Assembly: GCA_024233305.1 (NCBI GenBank)
Contig: JACKPV010000041.1
Coordinates: 17,796 to 81,795 of the forward strand
Direction of reading: 5' to 3'
Source: Verrucomicrobiales bacterium
GTDB taxonomy: Bacteria; Verrucomicrobiota; Verrucomicrobiia; Limisphaerales; J093
DNA: 64,000 nt
Made by a program: the position numbers and the translations under genes. The notes under the pieces are model-generated. The model made no database searches. It was not told the DNA's origin and saw nothing but the letters and a program-made list of their open reading frames with translations. Shown here piece by piece: positions 51,847 to 60,713 of the stretch (position 1 is the stretch's first letter; every line of letters starts with the position of its first letter).

Positions 51847-54800
51847 TCAATCGGTCCGGAGCCGGTAGAAGGTATGGCGCGCCGTGGGGTCGATGGGCAG
51901 ATCGATCTCGTTGAGGCCTGCTTCAGCATCCCAGGTCAGCACGGCGATCCAGTCGAACCCCTGGCTGCAGCGCTCGATGACCACGGAGCCCCCGGCGGGC
52001 GAGCGGAAGCGGAGTCGCCAGAGATTCCCGGCCCGGGGCGTCAGTTCGAGGATTTGGAGATAAGATGAACTCACGCGACCGCTGCGTTGGGGATCGGCGC
52101 GATACATCGCCCAACCGGAGGGGGCGGGGCGGAGATCGGTGTCGAAGCAGAGCAGGTCCGTTCGGGAAGCGAGCACGAGCTGGCCGTCCTCGGTGAGGAA
52201 GGGGGCGCCGGGCAGGCCGCCGTTGAGCGAGAACCGCCAGTGAACGTCGCCGCTGGCGTCGAAGTGTACCATGATGTTCTGGCTCACCACCAGCATGCCA
52301 CCGTCGCGATCAGCCAGGAGCGGTGTGGGTGCGGTCAAGGGGGAGACCTGTTCGCCCGCGTAATGCCAGATTTCTGCGCCAAGAGCATCCAGGGCCGTGT
52401 GCCGTGAGAAGGGGCCGGTGACGAAGGCTCGTCCTTCCGAGCCCAGTACGGCTTCGCGGTTTGATGTGCCTTGGATTTTGATCTGATAGCGCGGCGTGCC
52501 GTCGCGGCCGAAGGCAACGCAAAGGAACTTGCTCGTTGCCGCGTATAGCGAACCGTCCGAGCCCAGGGAAAGGTTCCCTTCGCCGATCAAGAGGTCGAAG
52601 CGCCAGGTCTCCGCGCCGCGATCGTCGAGCCGATACAAGGTGCGCCCGTCCGAGTAGCGTAGTTGATTGTCCGGACCGAGCGCGCTGGGGATGGGGCCCA
52701 TTCCGGGAAGGATGGGGATGGCGTGCTGCCACTCTTCGGAGCCGTCGGGGTTGAGGGCCCACAGGGTGTCGGCATGGGGCAGGTAGATGCGCCCGTCTGC
52801 GCCGAGAGTCGGGGGGTTGGGTCTGCCGGAGGCAAGGGGACGGCGCCAGTCGACCGTGCCGGTTGGGGTCAAGCGGACCAATTCCGTTTGGTTGACCACG
52901 AGCACCGAGCCATCCGGGCTCACCGCCGGAGGGGCCACCGGGGCGGCCAATTCGGTGAAGGCCCAGTCCGGGGAGCCGTCCGAGTGGAAGGCGAGCACCG
53001 CGCCGTCCTGGGCGGCAGCGAAAATCCGGCCTTCGGCGCCGAGGGCGGGGGTGGAGAGGTCGGCATGGGCCAGCGCCCGCCACCGGAGGGTGGCGCCGGG
53101 TTGGGCTTGGCCGCGGACCGGTCCGACGAAATCGCTGGCCCCGGCGTTGTTGCGGGCGCGGACCCAGTAGAATGCGGCCTGAACGGAGGGTGGATTGGGA
53201 TCGATGTAAGTGAAGTTTCCCGGCAGGACGTCGGCCACCTTGACCGCCGCGACGAGCTGCTCAGTGGTGGCTCGCCAGATTTCGCAAGTGGCCAGGTCTT
53301 CCGAGGGGGACCAGGCCAGACGGATTTGGGCGATCCATTCACCTTCGGTGGCGGTGAGGCCACTGACGGGTCGGGGTCCGGGGGCGGGGGTGGCGATGGA
53401 ACCGGATTGGCGGGCGTCGGCACGGGGGAGAGGCCAGGTGGTGTTGGCGGGCCCCACGATGCCTTGGAGGCAGATGAGGTTGGTTTCCATGGCCAGGTAG
53501 ATTCGGCCCGTCGGGGTCACCAAGGGCGAAAGCCGGGTTCGGGAGGTTGCATGGTCGTCGCCCGGGATGCCTCGAGCTTCCCAGAGCGGGCGGCCCGCGG
53601 GATCGAAGGCCTGGAGATAGCCGTTTTGGAAAAGCAGGATCGTGCCGTCCGCCAACACGCCCGGATTGCCCTCGAACCCTCCTTCCAGCCGCCAACGCTC
53701 CTCGCCGGCGGCGTCGAAGGCGTGGAGCGGGCCTTCACCGGAGACCACGTAGATGGCGCCGTCGGGTGCAATCACCGGCGCTCGCGACGTCGTGCTGTCC
53801 CCCCCCGCGTATTGCGTGAGCCACTTGAATTGTCCGGTCGGACTCACCGCGATGAACTGTCCTCTTCCCGCTGCGTAAAACGTGCCGTCCCCGCCGATGG
53901 CCGGGCGCGCGAAACCGATGAAACCGGTTTTCCACCGAAGGGCGCCGCTTCGTTCCAGGAGCGCGCACCAGTCGCTGCCACAGAGGAAGATGCCGCCGTC
54001 CTGCGCCACCGCCAAGGAAGTGAGGGTGCCGAGCGGGCGGCTGGTCCACAGCAGTTGTCCGTCGGTGTCGAAGGCGAACAAATTGCCGCGGTCATCCAGG
54101 GTGACAAGCACCTGATCAGGGGTCAGCACCAGCGTGCCCCAGGCATCGGAAGGCATGTTTCGTCCCAAGGGTAGCTCGGTGGTCCATCGCAACTGACCGT
54201 CCGCAGCCACGGCGACGAGCTGGTTCAGGCCGGTGAGCATGTAGGATTGTCCGTCGGGAGACACCACGGGCCCGACTTGCGGATACCCGACGCTCTGGCG
54301 CCAGAGGATTTCGCCGTCCGGGCTGATTGCGCTCAGTTCATCGCCGAGAGTGATGTTGAGGCAGCGCACCGTGCCGTCGGGAACCCAGGCCGGGCTGTCC
54401 CGAAAACCGCCGCTCCAGGAAATCGTCCATCGACGATACTGTTGCTGGGCCAAGACGGGCTCGCTGAACCCGGAGACCCCCTTTTGATTGCGGGCCTGGA
54501 CCCGGTAGTAGTAGGGCCTGTCGGGAGCGCCCGAGCGGTCGTTCCAATCGGTCCGCCCGGTTACGGCCTCGCGGAGCAGCGTCATGGCCTCCGGCTCGGG
54601 CGCGTCGCCCCGCCAGATGTCGTAGCTCTCCGCCCAGGGCACGGATTGCCAGGAGACCGTGACGGCGCCGCGTTCAAACCGTTCTTCCGCCGTCACCCCG
54701 AGTGGGATCGGCGGAGGTCCAGCCGGTTGGACGTCGGTGCGAGCCCGTCGCGCCGCGTCGTGCCGGAACATGGGCCAGGGACTTGCCGCCGGAGGCGCGG

Positions 54801-55878
54801 CACCCTGGAACACGGTGAGGCCCACGTTCTTGGCGGTGATGTAGACGCGTCCGTCGGCGTCAACAGCCGGCGAACCGCTCACCGGTCCGCCCAAGTCCCA
54901 TTCCCACACCCTGTTGCCCGCTCCATCCAGGACCAGGAACCGTCCATCGTCCGAGCCGCACCAGATCAGGCCGTCAGCCGTGACCGCCGGTGAACTCCAT
55001 ACCGCCGCGCCCACTGCGTACTCCCACACCCGTTGTCCGTCCGCTTCCAGACAAAGCATCCGTCCGTCAAGGGTACCGAACACCAGACGTCCGCTCGGAA
55101 GGATGGCCGCCGACGCGACCACGCTGCCGGAGGGATAGCTCCAGGCGATGGAACCGTCGGGACGGACGGCGACGAAGGAGGCGCTTTCGATCGGGCGGTC
55201 GTTTGGCGCCGTCTGGCCGTAGTAGAAGGTCCCGTCCACGCCGATCGCCGCGTCCGCCCAGGCCCAGTTCCGCCGGGGGTGCCACAGGACTTCACCGGTG
55301 GCGGCGACTGCCCAGTCGCCCGACACATACGCCGTTCCGTCACCTCGCAACGACGGTCCACAAGGACTGGAGAAGAAGTCGGTGTGAGTCCATTCCACGG
55401 TTCCGTCGGCCGAGACCGCAGTGAGGGCGGTTTCGCCGGAGCCGGTGAGGATCAACCCGTTATCCGGACCCAGCGCCGCAGCCCACACCCCGAAGATGCT
55501 CGGTTCCCAAGCGGCCTCGCCGGTGGGACGCAACGCGAAGAGTTGTCCGCCCCGAGTGGTCGCCATGACGACGCCATCCTCCCGGATCAACAGGTTGCCC
55601 GTAAGATCGTCGGCGCTCAGGTCGATGGCCCATTCGATCACGAGCCCCGGGCCGAAGGCATACAACCGCCTTCCCGCCGCCACGTAAGCGCGTCCGTTGG
55701 CGTCCACGGCCGCCGACCCCACCGTGCCCGGCAAGGCCCGTTCCCAGAGGATCGACGCAGGAGGGCTCTCCGCGCCCCTTAAGCCGTCGATATTCGCGGG
55801 GCCCGCCAGAATCAGAGCCCCCAACAACCACGGGCGATGGCAAGCCGTCGCCCCCGCAGCAGAAGACAAACGATTCAT
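51847..55878 (-). CDS. Secreted triple PQQ-type beta-propeller protein with two FN3 domains
   Basis: 1343 aa from the ATG at 55878, which gives a signal peptide (RPWLLGALILAGPANIDGLRGAES); a TTG nine codons upstream is weaker. There are three PQQ-like propellers (about 40-370, 480-800, 940-1265), recognisable from repeats of the kind GS.AVDA.GR.Y.A and L.A...G...W. They are separated by two FN3 domains (about 395-480 and 835-930; e.g. VTVSWQSVPWAESYDIWRG). The C-terminal 60 residues (GNLWRLRFRSPAGGSVVIER...TFYRLRTD) resemble the tails of neighbouring secreted proteins. No catalytic dehydrogenase residues were noticed, so it is probably structural or binding. Confidence 0.8.
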   Translation of the reverse strand: MNRLSSAAGATACHRPWLLGALILAGPANIDGLRGAESPPASILWERALPGTVGSAAVDANGRAYVAAGRRLYAFGPGLVIEWAIDLSADDLTGNLLIREDGVVMATTRGGQLFALRPTGEAAWEPSIFGVWAAALGPDNGLILTGSGETALTAVSADGTVEWTHTDFFSSPCGPSLRGDGTAYVSGDWAVAATGEVLWHPRRNWAWADAAIGVDGTFYYGQTAPNDRPIESASFVAVRPDGSIAWSYPSGSVVASAAILPSGRLVFGTLDGRMLCLEADGQRVWEYAVGAAVWSSPAVTADGLIWCGSDDGRFLVLDGAGNRVWEWDLGGPVSGSPAVDADGRVYITAKNVGLTVFQGAAPPAASPWPMFRHDAARRARTDVQPAGPPPIPLGVTAEERFERGAVTVSWQSVPWAESYDIWRGDAPEPEAMTLLREAVTGRTDWNDRSGAPDRPYYYRVQARNQKGVSGFSEPVLAQQQYRRWTISWSGGFRDSPAWVPDGTVRCLNITLGDELSAISPDGEILWRQSVGYPQVGPVVSPDGQSYMLTGLNQLVAVAADGQLRWTTELPLGRNMPSDAWGTLVLTPDQVLVTLDDRGNLFAFDTDGQLLWTSRPLGTLTSLAVAQDGGIFLCGSDWCALLERSGALRWKTGFIGFARPAIGGDGTFYAAGRGQFIAVSPTGQFKWLTQYAGGDSTTSRAPVIAPDGAIYVVSGEGPLHAFDAAGEERWRLEGGFEGNPGVLADGTILLFQNGYLQAFDPAGRPLWEARGIPGDDHATSRTRLSPLVTPTGRIYLAMETNLICLQGIVGPANTTWPLPRADARQSGSIATPAPGPRPVSGLTATEGEWIAQIRLAWSPSEDLATCEIWRATTEQLVAAVKVADVLPGNFTYIDPNPPSVQAAFYWVRARNNAGASDFVGPVRGQAQPGATLRWRALAHADLSTPALGAEGRIFAAAQDGAVLAFHSDGSPDWAFTELAAPVAPPAVSPDGSVLVVNQTELVRLTPTGTVDWRRPLASGRPNPPTLGADGRIYLPHADTLWALNPDGSEEWQHAIPILPGMGPIPSALGPDNQLRYSDGRTLYRLDDRGAETWRFDLLIGEGNLSLGSDGSLYAATSKFLCVAFGRDGTPRYQIKIQGTSNREAVLGSEGRAFVTGPFSRHTALDALGAEIWHYAGEQVSPLTAPTPLLADRDGGMLVVSQNIMVHFDASGDVHWRFSLNGGLPGAPFLTEDGQLVLASRTDLLCFDTDLRPAPSGWAMYRADPQRSGRVSSSYLQILELTPRAGNLWRLRFRSPAGGSVVIERCSQGFDWIAVLTWDAEAGLNEIDLPIDPTARHTFYRLRTD

Positions 55879-56124
55879 GAGTGGAAACGGATGACGATGA
55901 GTCAACGCTCCTTTGGAGCTGTTCTACATCAGCACAACGCATGTTTGTTGGCAAGCGAATTCGCCAGCCCGGAGAGAGCCCTCCCGAAGCGGTTCAAGTG
56001 GATATTGGGAGGGACTGGATCGGCCGCGGGCTCCGGCTCAAGGAGCAGGGGGATGAAGTGACAGGTTCATCGCAGGGTTTCGTAAGCACCACCGGTCGGC
56101 GCGGGCCAACCGGCGAAATGCAGC

Positions 56125-56160
56125 AAGGCGAACCGCCCGGTTTGCGGGACGGTTCGCCTT
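56125..56160 (-). terminator. Strong hairpin after the Calx-beta gene
   Basis: AAGGCGAACCG pairs with CGGTTCGCCTT, with an inner CCCG-gtttg-CGGG stem, 27 bases after the minus-strand stop at 56187. There is no long T run, so termination efficiency is uncertain. The remaining intergenic sequence to 55879 shows no other feature. Confidence 0.65.
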
Positions 56161-56186
56161 GGTGACGCAGCGTTGCGCGCGACGGC

Positions 56187-58730
56187 TTATTGGTTCAACC
56201 GATAGAACTTCGCCGGCCCGTCGGGAGGCGCCTGATGGGGGCTGGTGGCCCCGGGGACATCCGACCAGGGCCCTGACACGGTGTCCGCGCTCTGGAGCGT
56301 GGCGGTGCCGGTCCATTCGATGACCACTTTGCCATCGGCCAGGACGATCGAGTCGATGACGCTCTCGTTCCGCCCTTCGAGTTGCACCACGCGCAGGTTG
56401 TCGATCAACGTGTAGTTGCCGGCCTCGGAGCCGATGGAGCTGTAGGTGTCCATGTGGCCCACCATGACATCACCGGCCGTGAACGCCGAATCGTTCGTCC
56501 GCTCCAACACTTTCACGCCATTGATCGTGAGCGTGACCTTCGTGCCCACCTGCGCGATTTCGACGTCCACCCACTGACCCGAGGGCGCGCCGCTTGCCAG
56601 GAACGGCGGGGCGGTGAAGTAATCGACGAACTGGCTCGCGGGCAGGGCCTCGAAGGCTGGCGCCGCGGACGGATCGCCCGTGTAAGCGGCGTAGCTGCGG
56701 CCGCCCGAGGCGCTCCCGTCCGTTTCGATGGCGAACCACAAGCCATCACCGCCGGGCGCGCCGTGCCGGTTGACGACCTCCCCCGAGTGGTTGATCCCGG
56801 CGATGCTGTGTTCCGTGGTGCCGCCGACCGAGCTGTCGTAGCTGAGGTAGAGGTTGTAGCGCAGGGCGAAATTGCCGCTGAAGGACTGGCCATTGGGATA
56901 CGCGTTGATTCCGGCGGTGGCCGCTTCGGCGTCGAATTTGTTCACCCGCAGCCGCAGCCCTTTGGTGGTTTGCCCGGCGCCCGGCGCGGGCGGGATGCCG
57001 TCAAAGCCGTAATCGTAGGCGAACTCGGCCGCGAAGTCGTCGAGCCCGGTCGCCGATCCGAATTGCAGGTGCCACTGGCCCGCGGTGTCCGTGTCGAAGT
57101 TGTCGCTGAACAACACCGGCGCCTCCGGTTGATCATCGTCGCGCAGGATCGCCGTGACCGTGGCCGGCTCGCCGAGGTTGTAATCCGGACCGGCGACAAG
57201 GGACACCTCAATGGTCTCCTCCCCTTCCACTTCCGCGTCGTCAACCGGGGCCAGGATCAGGTCCACTGTCTCGGCGCCGGCGGGGATGGTCACCCCGCGC
57301 ATCGCTCCGTCGTAGTCGCCGTTCCCCGCGGTGCCCGCATAGGTGAGGTTCACGCTCAGGTCGGCCTCGGTGCTGCCCTCGCGGGTGATCCGAATCGTCA
57401 TTTCGTCCTCCGGCATCCGCTCGTAGGTTTGCCCGTCCAGCAGCGCCAGACTGACCCCCGTGGTGTCGCCGTCATCTGCGATGGTGACTTCGGCACGGAA
57501 CAACGGCCCCACTTCGTATTCGCCCGGCCGCCCGACCAGGGAAAGGGTGACCGTTTCGTCGCCTTCGCCCGCCAGATCGTTGCGCGGCTGCACGGTCACG
57601 GTCACGCTGTCGGCGCCGGCCGGAATCTCGACCGTGCCCGGCAGGGACTCGAAGTCCGCCCCCGGCGTGGCGGTGCCGCCGAGGCGGTAGTGGACGGTCA
57701 GCGCACCGGCGGTGCTGCCCAGCCGCGAGATACGGAAGGACGCGGTGTCGTCGCCGGGTTCCGCCCCCTGGGGATCGGCGGCTTCGACGGCCAGTTCGGT
57801 TGGGAGGGCGCCGGCGCTGTAGTCGACCACGCGGAAATTGTCGTAGATGACGAAGTTCTCTTCGCGCGGGTCCGCAATCGAGCTGAAGACGTCCATGTAC
57901 CCCAGCATCGGGGTCCCGGAGTAGGAGCCGGAGAGGTTTGGGCGCCGGGCGATGATGTAGCCGTTGATGACCCAGGTGACTTCTTCATTGATGGTGCGGA
58001 GTTCGACCTGGACCCAGTGCTTGCCGGGCGCTCCGGGGGATTCGTAGTCGGGCGCCGGGAAGAACTCCTTGAGCGGGAAAGTGGCCGCCTGGTTGGGGTT
58101 CACCTCGAACTCGTAGAGGCCGTCGCCGTCGCGGTCGAAGAACCCGCCGTCCAGATTCTGGAACTCGAGGGACGGCGTGAACGGAAACCCTTCGTAGGCG
58201 CGGTAATCCCGCGAGGCCCCGCCTTCGCCGGTGACGGCGAACCACACACCGTCCGAGTCCACGTAGGTGTCATTGGCCCAGTTCACCCGGGTGCCGGCAT
58301 GGTTCAGACCGAAGATGCCGAACTCGGTCGAGCCGATGCCGCCGTAGGCACCGCCGTTGTAATTCAGCCACATGTCGAACCGGATCCCGTGATCGCCCGA
58401 GCGGTTGTTGTTGCCGGGGTAGGCGTTGACGGCGGCGGTGTCGGTCACGTCGTCGTTGTTGTTGACGGTGAACTTGAGCCCGCGGGTGGTGCCCCCGCTG
58501 GTGTTCGGTGCCGGCGGAATGCCCTCGGCGCTGTAGTCATGATGGAAGGCGGCCGTGTAATCCGGCGTGCCGTTGCCCGACCCGTTGAGCACCGACCATT
58601 GCGTGGCGGTGTCCGTGTCGAAGTCGTCGGTGAAGACCACGGCGCCCTGTCCGTGGAGGAGGAACGGTGCGCCGCCCAGAGCCAGGCAGAACCAGGCGGC
58701 GGACCGGGTGGCGGTTCGGATCTTGGTCAT
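56187..58730 (-). CDS. Secreted Calx-beta protein with duplicated lectin-like domains
   Basis: 847 aa, signal peptide MTKIRTATRSAAWFCLALGG to about residue 30. Two homologous beta-sandwich domains open with FTDDFDTDTATQWSVLNGSG (about 32-300) and FSDNFDTDTAGQWHLQFGSA (about 525-770). Both contain IPPAPN or IPPAPG, a TRGL or TKGLRL strand, AVNAYPGN or GINAYPNG, and H..G...MLGYMDVFSSI or DVMVGHMDTYSSI. Between them lie two Calx-beta domains (about 315-410 and 415-520; e.g. AGEGDETVTLSL, VEGEETIEVSL), calcium-binding folds. The C terminus is ATLQSADTVSGPWSDVPGAT and FYRLNQ, a tail shared in type with other large proteins here. The sequence suggests sugar or surface binding. Confidence 0.8.
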   Translation of the reverse strand: MTKIRTATRSAAWFCLALGGAPFLLHGQGAVVFTDDFDTDTATQWSVLNGSGNGTPDYTAAFHHDYSAEGIPPAPNTSGGTTRGLKFTVNNNDDVTDTAAVNAYPGNNNRSGDHGIRFDMWLNYNGGAYGGIGSTEFGIFGLNHAGTRVNWANDTYVDSDGVWFAVTGEGGASRDYRAYEGFPFTPSLEFQNLDGGFFDRDGDGLYEFEVNPNQAATFPLKEFFPAPDYESPGAPGKHWVQVELRTINEEVTWVINGYIIARRPNLSGSYSGTPMLGYMDVFSSIADPREENFVIYDNFRVVDYSAGALPTELAVEAADPQGAEPGDDTASFRISRLGSTAGALTVHYRLGGTATPGADFESLPGTVEIPAGADSVTVTVQPRNDLAGEGDETVTLSLVGRPGEYEVGPLFRAEVTIADDGDTTGVSLALLDGQTYERMPEDEMTIRITREGSTEADLSVNLTYAGTAGNGDYDGAMRGVTIPAGAETVDLILAPVDDAEVEGEETIEVSLVAGPDYNLGEPATVTAILRDDDQPEAPVLFSDNFDTDTAGQWHLQFGSATGLDDFAAEFAYDYGFDGIPPAPGAGQTTKGLRLRVNKFDAEAATAGINAYPNGQSFSGNFALRYNLYLSYDSSVGGTTEHSIAGINHSGEVVNRHGAPGGDGLWFAIETDGSASGGRSYAAYTGDPSAAPAFEALPASQFVDYFTAPPFLASGAPSGQWVDVEIAQVGTKVTLTINGVKVLERTNDSAFTAGDVMVGHMDTYSSIGSEAGNYTLIDNLRVVQLEGRNESVIDSIVLADGKVVIEWTGTATLQSADTVSGPWSDVPGATSPHQAPPDGPAKFYRLNQ

Positions 58731-58961
58731 GTTCGAGTTTGCGGATTTCCCTGCGTTGGGCAGCAGTTAAGCGCAGGGCCGGACGGGCTGCAAGTGTGGC
58801 CGGGGCGATTTCGCCCGGGGGGCGCCGCCGGCGCGGCTCCAGGTTTCAATTTGCTCCGCCGCACTCCTCGCCTATTTTCCGGACCGTTCGGGAACGGGAA
58901 TCCCGCAGGAAGCTGCGGGCAGGGTTGTTGGACGACCGCGCCACCAGCAGACAACACCAGC
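58731..58961. other. Divergent promoter region, no gene
   Basis: It is 231 bases, GC-rich. It must drive the Calx-beta gene leftward and the exporter operon rightward. No clear -35/-10 pair was found. GCGGAG/GGG-rich patches and a GAAACTGGAGCC-like area on the minus strand show nothing firm. Confidence 0.4.
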
Positions 58962-60704
58962 ATGACACCATCGGCCGACTCCACGAGCGCCGCGCCTCAT
59001 CCGGCGCCGCATCGCCGCCTCATCGCCCTGCTTTGGCCCGAACGGGCCGACATCGCGATCATCGTGCTGTTCTCCGTCTTCACCGGCCTGCTCTACCTCG
59101 CCTCGCCGCTCGCCGTGGACGCCGTGGTCAACAACATCAGCTTCGGCGGCCAGGAGCCCGTGTACAAGCAAACCCTCCTCGTGCTGGCGCTCGCTTTGCT
59201 GGTCTTCCTGGTCGTGCTCTCGCTGGTCAGTGCCGCCCAATACCTCGTCGTCGAATTGATCCAGCAGCGCATCTTCGTCCGGCTGGCCGGCGACCTCACC
59301 CACCGGCTGCCCCGGCTGCTCTACGGGGCGCTCGAGCGGACCAAGCGGCCGGAGCTGGTGAACAAGTTCCTCGATGTGGTCACGGTGCAGAAGAGTTGCG
59401 CCGTCATCCTCCTGGACGGGGTGAACGTGGTGCTGAGCATGTTGATCGGCCTGCTGGTGGTCGCCTTCTACCATCCCTTCCTGCTCGTCTTCGATCTGTT
59501 GCTGATCCTGGGGCTGCTGGCGGTCGTGTATCCGCTCGGGCGCAACGGGGTCCGCACCAGCATCGCGGAATCGTATGCGAAACACGCCGTCGCCGGTTGG
59601 TTCGAGCAGGTGGTTCTGTTCCCCGTGTTGTTCAAGTGTCCCGGGGCGGCGGAGTTTTCCAACCGGCGCACCGACAATCTGGTGGGCACTTATCTCACCG
59701 CGCGCAAGGCCCATTTCCGGATTCTGCTACGCCAGATTCTCGCGTTGCTCGCCCTGCAGGCCCTGGCCAGCGCAATGCTCCTCGCCATCGGCGGTCTGCT
59801 CGTCCTCCAGGGCGAACTCACCCTCGGTCAGCTCGTCGCCAGTGAACTCATTGTCAGCGCCATCGTCGCCTCCCTCGTCAGCCTCGGCAAACATATCGAA
59901 AACTGGTACGACGCCCTCGCCGCCACCGACAAGCTCGGCTCGATCGTCGATCTGCCGGTTGAATCCGCCGACGGGGAGGCGACGCCTCCCGCGGAGGGAC
60001 CGCTCGGGGTCGAGGTGCGCGACCTGGCCTTCGCCTACCAGCGCGGCCGGCCGCTGTTCAACGATCTCCGGTTGAGCGTCGCCGCCGGCGAACGCCTGGC
60101 CATCACCGGTCCCACCGGCGCCGGCGCCGGCACGCTGCTCGAGCTCATCTTCCGGCTTCGCCTGCCCTGCGCCGGCATGGTCCTCCTCGACGGCGTCGAC
60201 GCGCGGCATTGGCAACTCGACGCACTGCGCCGCCAGGTCGCCCTCGTTCGGGAAGCGGAAATCGTCGAGGGCACGCTGCTCGAGAACGTCCGCCTCGGCC
60301 GGCCCGACATCAGCGCGGCCGACGTCCAGGAAGCCCTCGAACAGGTCGGCCTCATGCCCGCCGTGCTGCGCCTTCCCGAAGGCATGCACACGCCGTTGCA
60401 CCCCGGCGGCCGGCCGCTCTCCGATTCGCAGCGCATCCGCCTTTGCCTCGCCCGCGTCATCCTTGGCAGCCCACGCCTGATCCTGGTCGACAAGCTCCTG
60501 GACGGCCTCGATCCGGGGGAAGCCGCGCCCCTGCTCCGGGCCCTTTTCGACGGTCCCCGACGTTGGACATTGGTGGTGGCGACCCGCGACGAGGACATTC
60601 GCCGCCATTGTGACCGCGTTTTCCGCTTGGGCGTCGATTCCGTCGCCGGCGCGACCGCCGGGCCGGGCGCTGGCCGGGGTCACCCGTCCGCAACTGAAAC
60701 CTGA
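58962..60704 (+). CDS. ABC exporter with degenerate ATPase domain
   Basis: 580 aa from the ATG at 58962; longer frames are shadows. The transmembrane domain (about 20-310) has about six hydrophobic segments (IVLFSVFTGLLYLASPLAVDAVV; LLVLALALLVFLVVLSLV; ...). The nucleotide-binding domain (about 345-560) keeps the fold but not the chemistry: Walker A reads GPTGAGAGT (A389 instead of Lys), the signature is LSDSQ at 486-490 instead of LSGGQ, and Walker B is LILVDKLLDGLD, with K511 in place of the catalytic Glu. It resembles type I secretion ABC proteins encoded with HlyD and TolC partners. It may lack ATPase activity or work with another subunit. The adaptor gene follows after 9 bases. Confidence 0.85.
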   Translation: MTPSADSTSAAPHPAPHRRLIALLWPERADIAIIVLFSVFTGLLYLASPLAVDAVVNNISFGGQEPVYKQTLLVLALALLVFLVVLSLVSAAQYLVVELIQQRIFVRLAGDLTHRLPRLLYGALERTKRPELVNKFLDVVTVQKSCAVILLDGVNVVLSMLIGLLVVAFYHPFLLVFDLLLILGLLAVVYPLGRNGVRTSIAESYAKHAVAGWFEQVVLFPVLFKCPGAAEFSNRRTDNLVGTYLTARKAHFRILLRQILALLALQALASAMLLAIGGLLVLQGELTLGQLVASELIVSAIVASLVSLGKHIENWYDALAATDKLGSIVDLPVESADGEATPPAEGPLGVEVRDLAFAYQRGRPLFNDLRLSVAAGERLAITGPTGAGAGTLLELIFRLRLPCAGMVLLDGVDARHWQLDALRRQVALVREAEIVEGTLLENVRLGRPDISAADVQEALEQVGLMPAVLRLPEGMHTPLHPGGRPLSDSQRIRLCLARVILGSPRLILVDKLLDGLDPGEAAPLLRALFDGPRRWTLVVATRDEDIRRHCDRVFRLGVDSVAGATAGPGAGRGHPSATET

Positions 60705-60713
60705 ACTCCGCGT

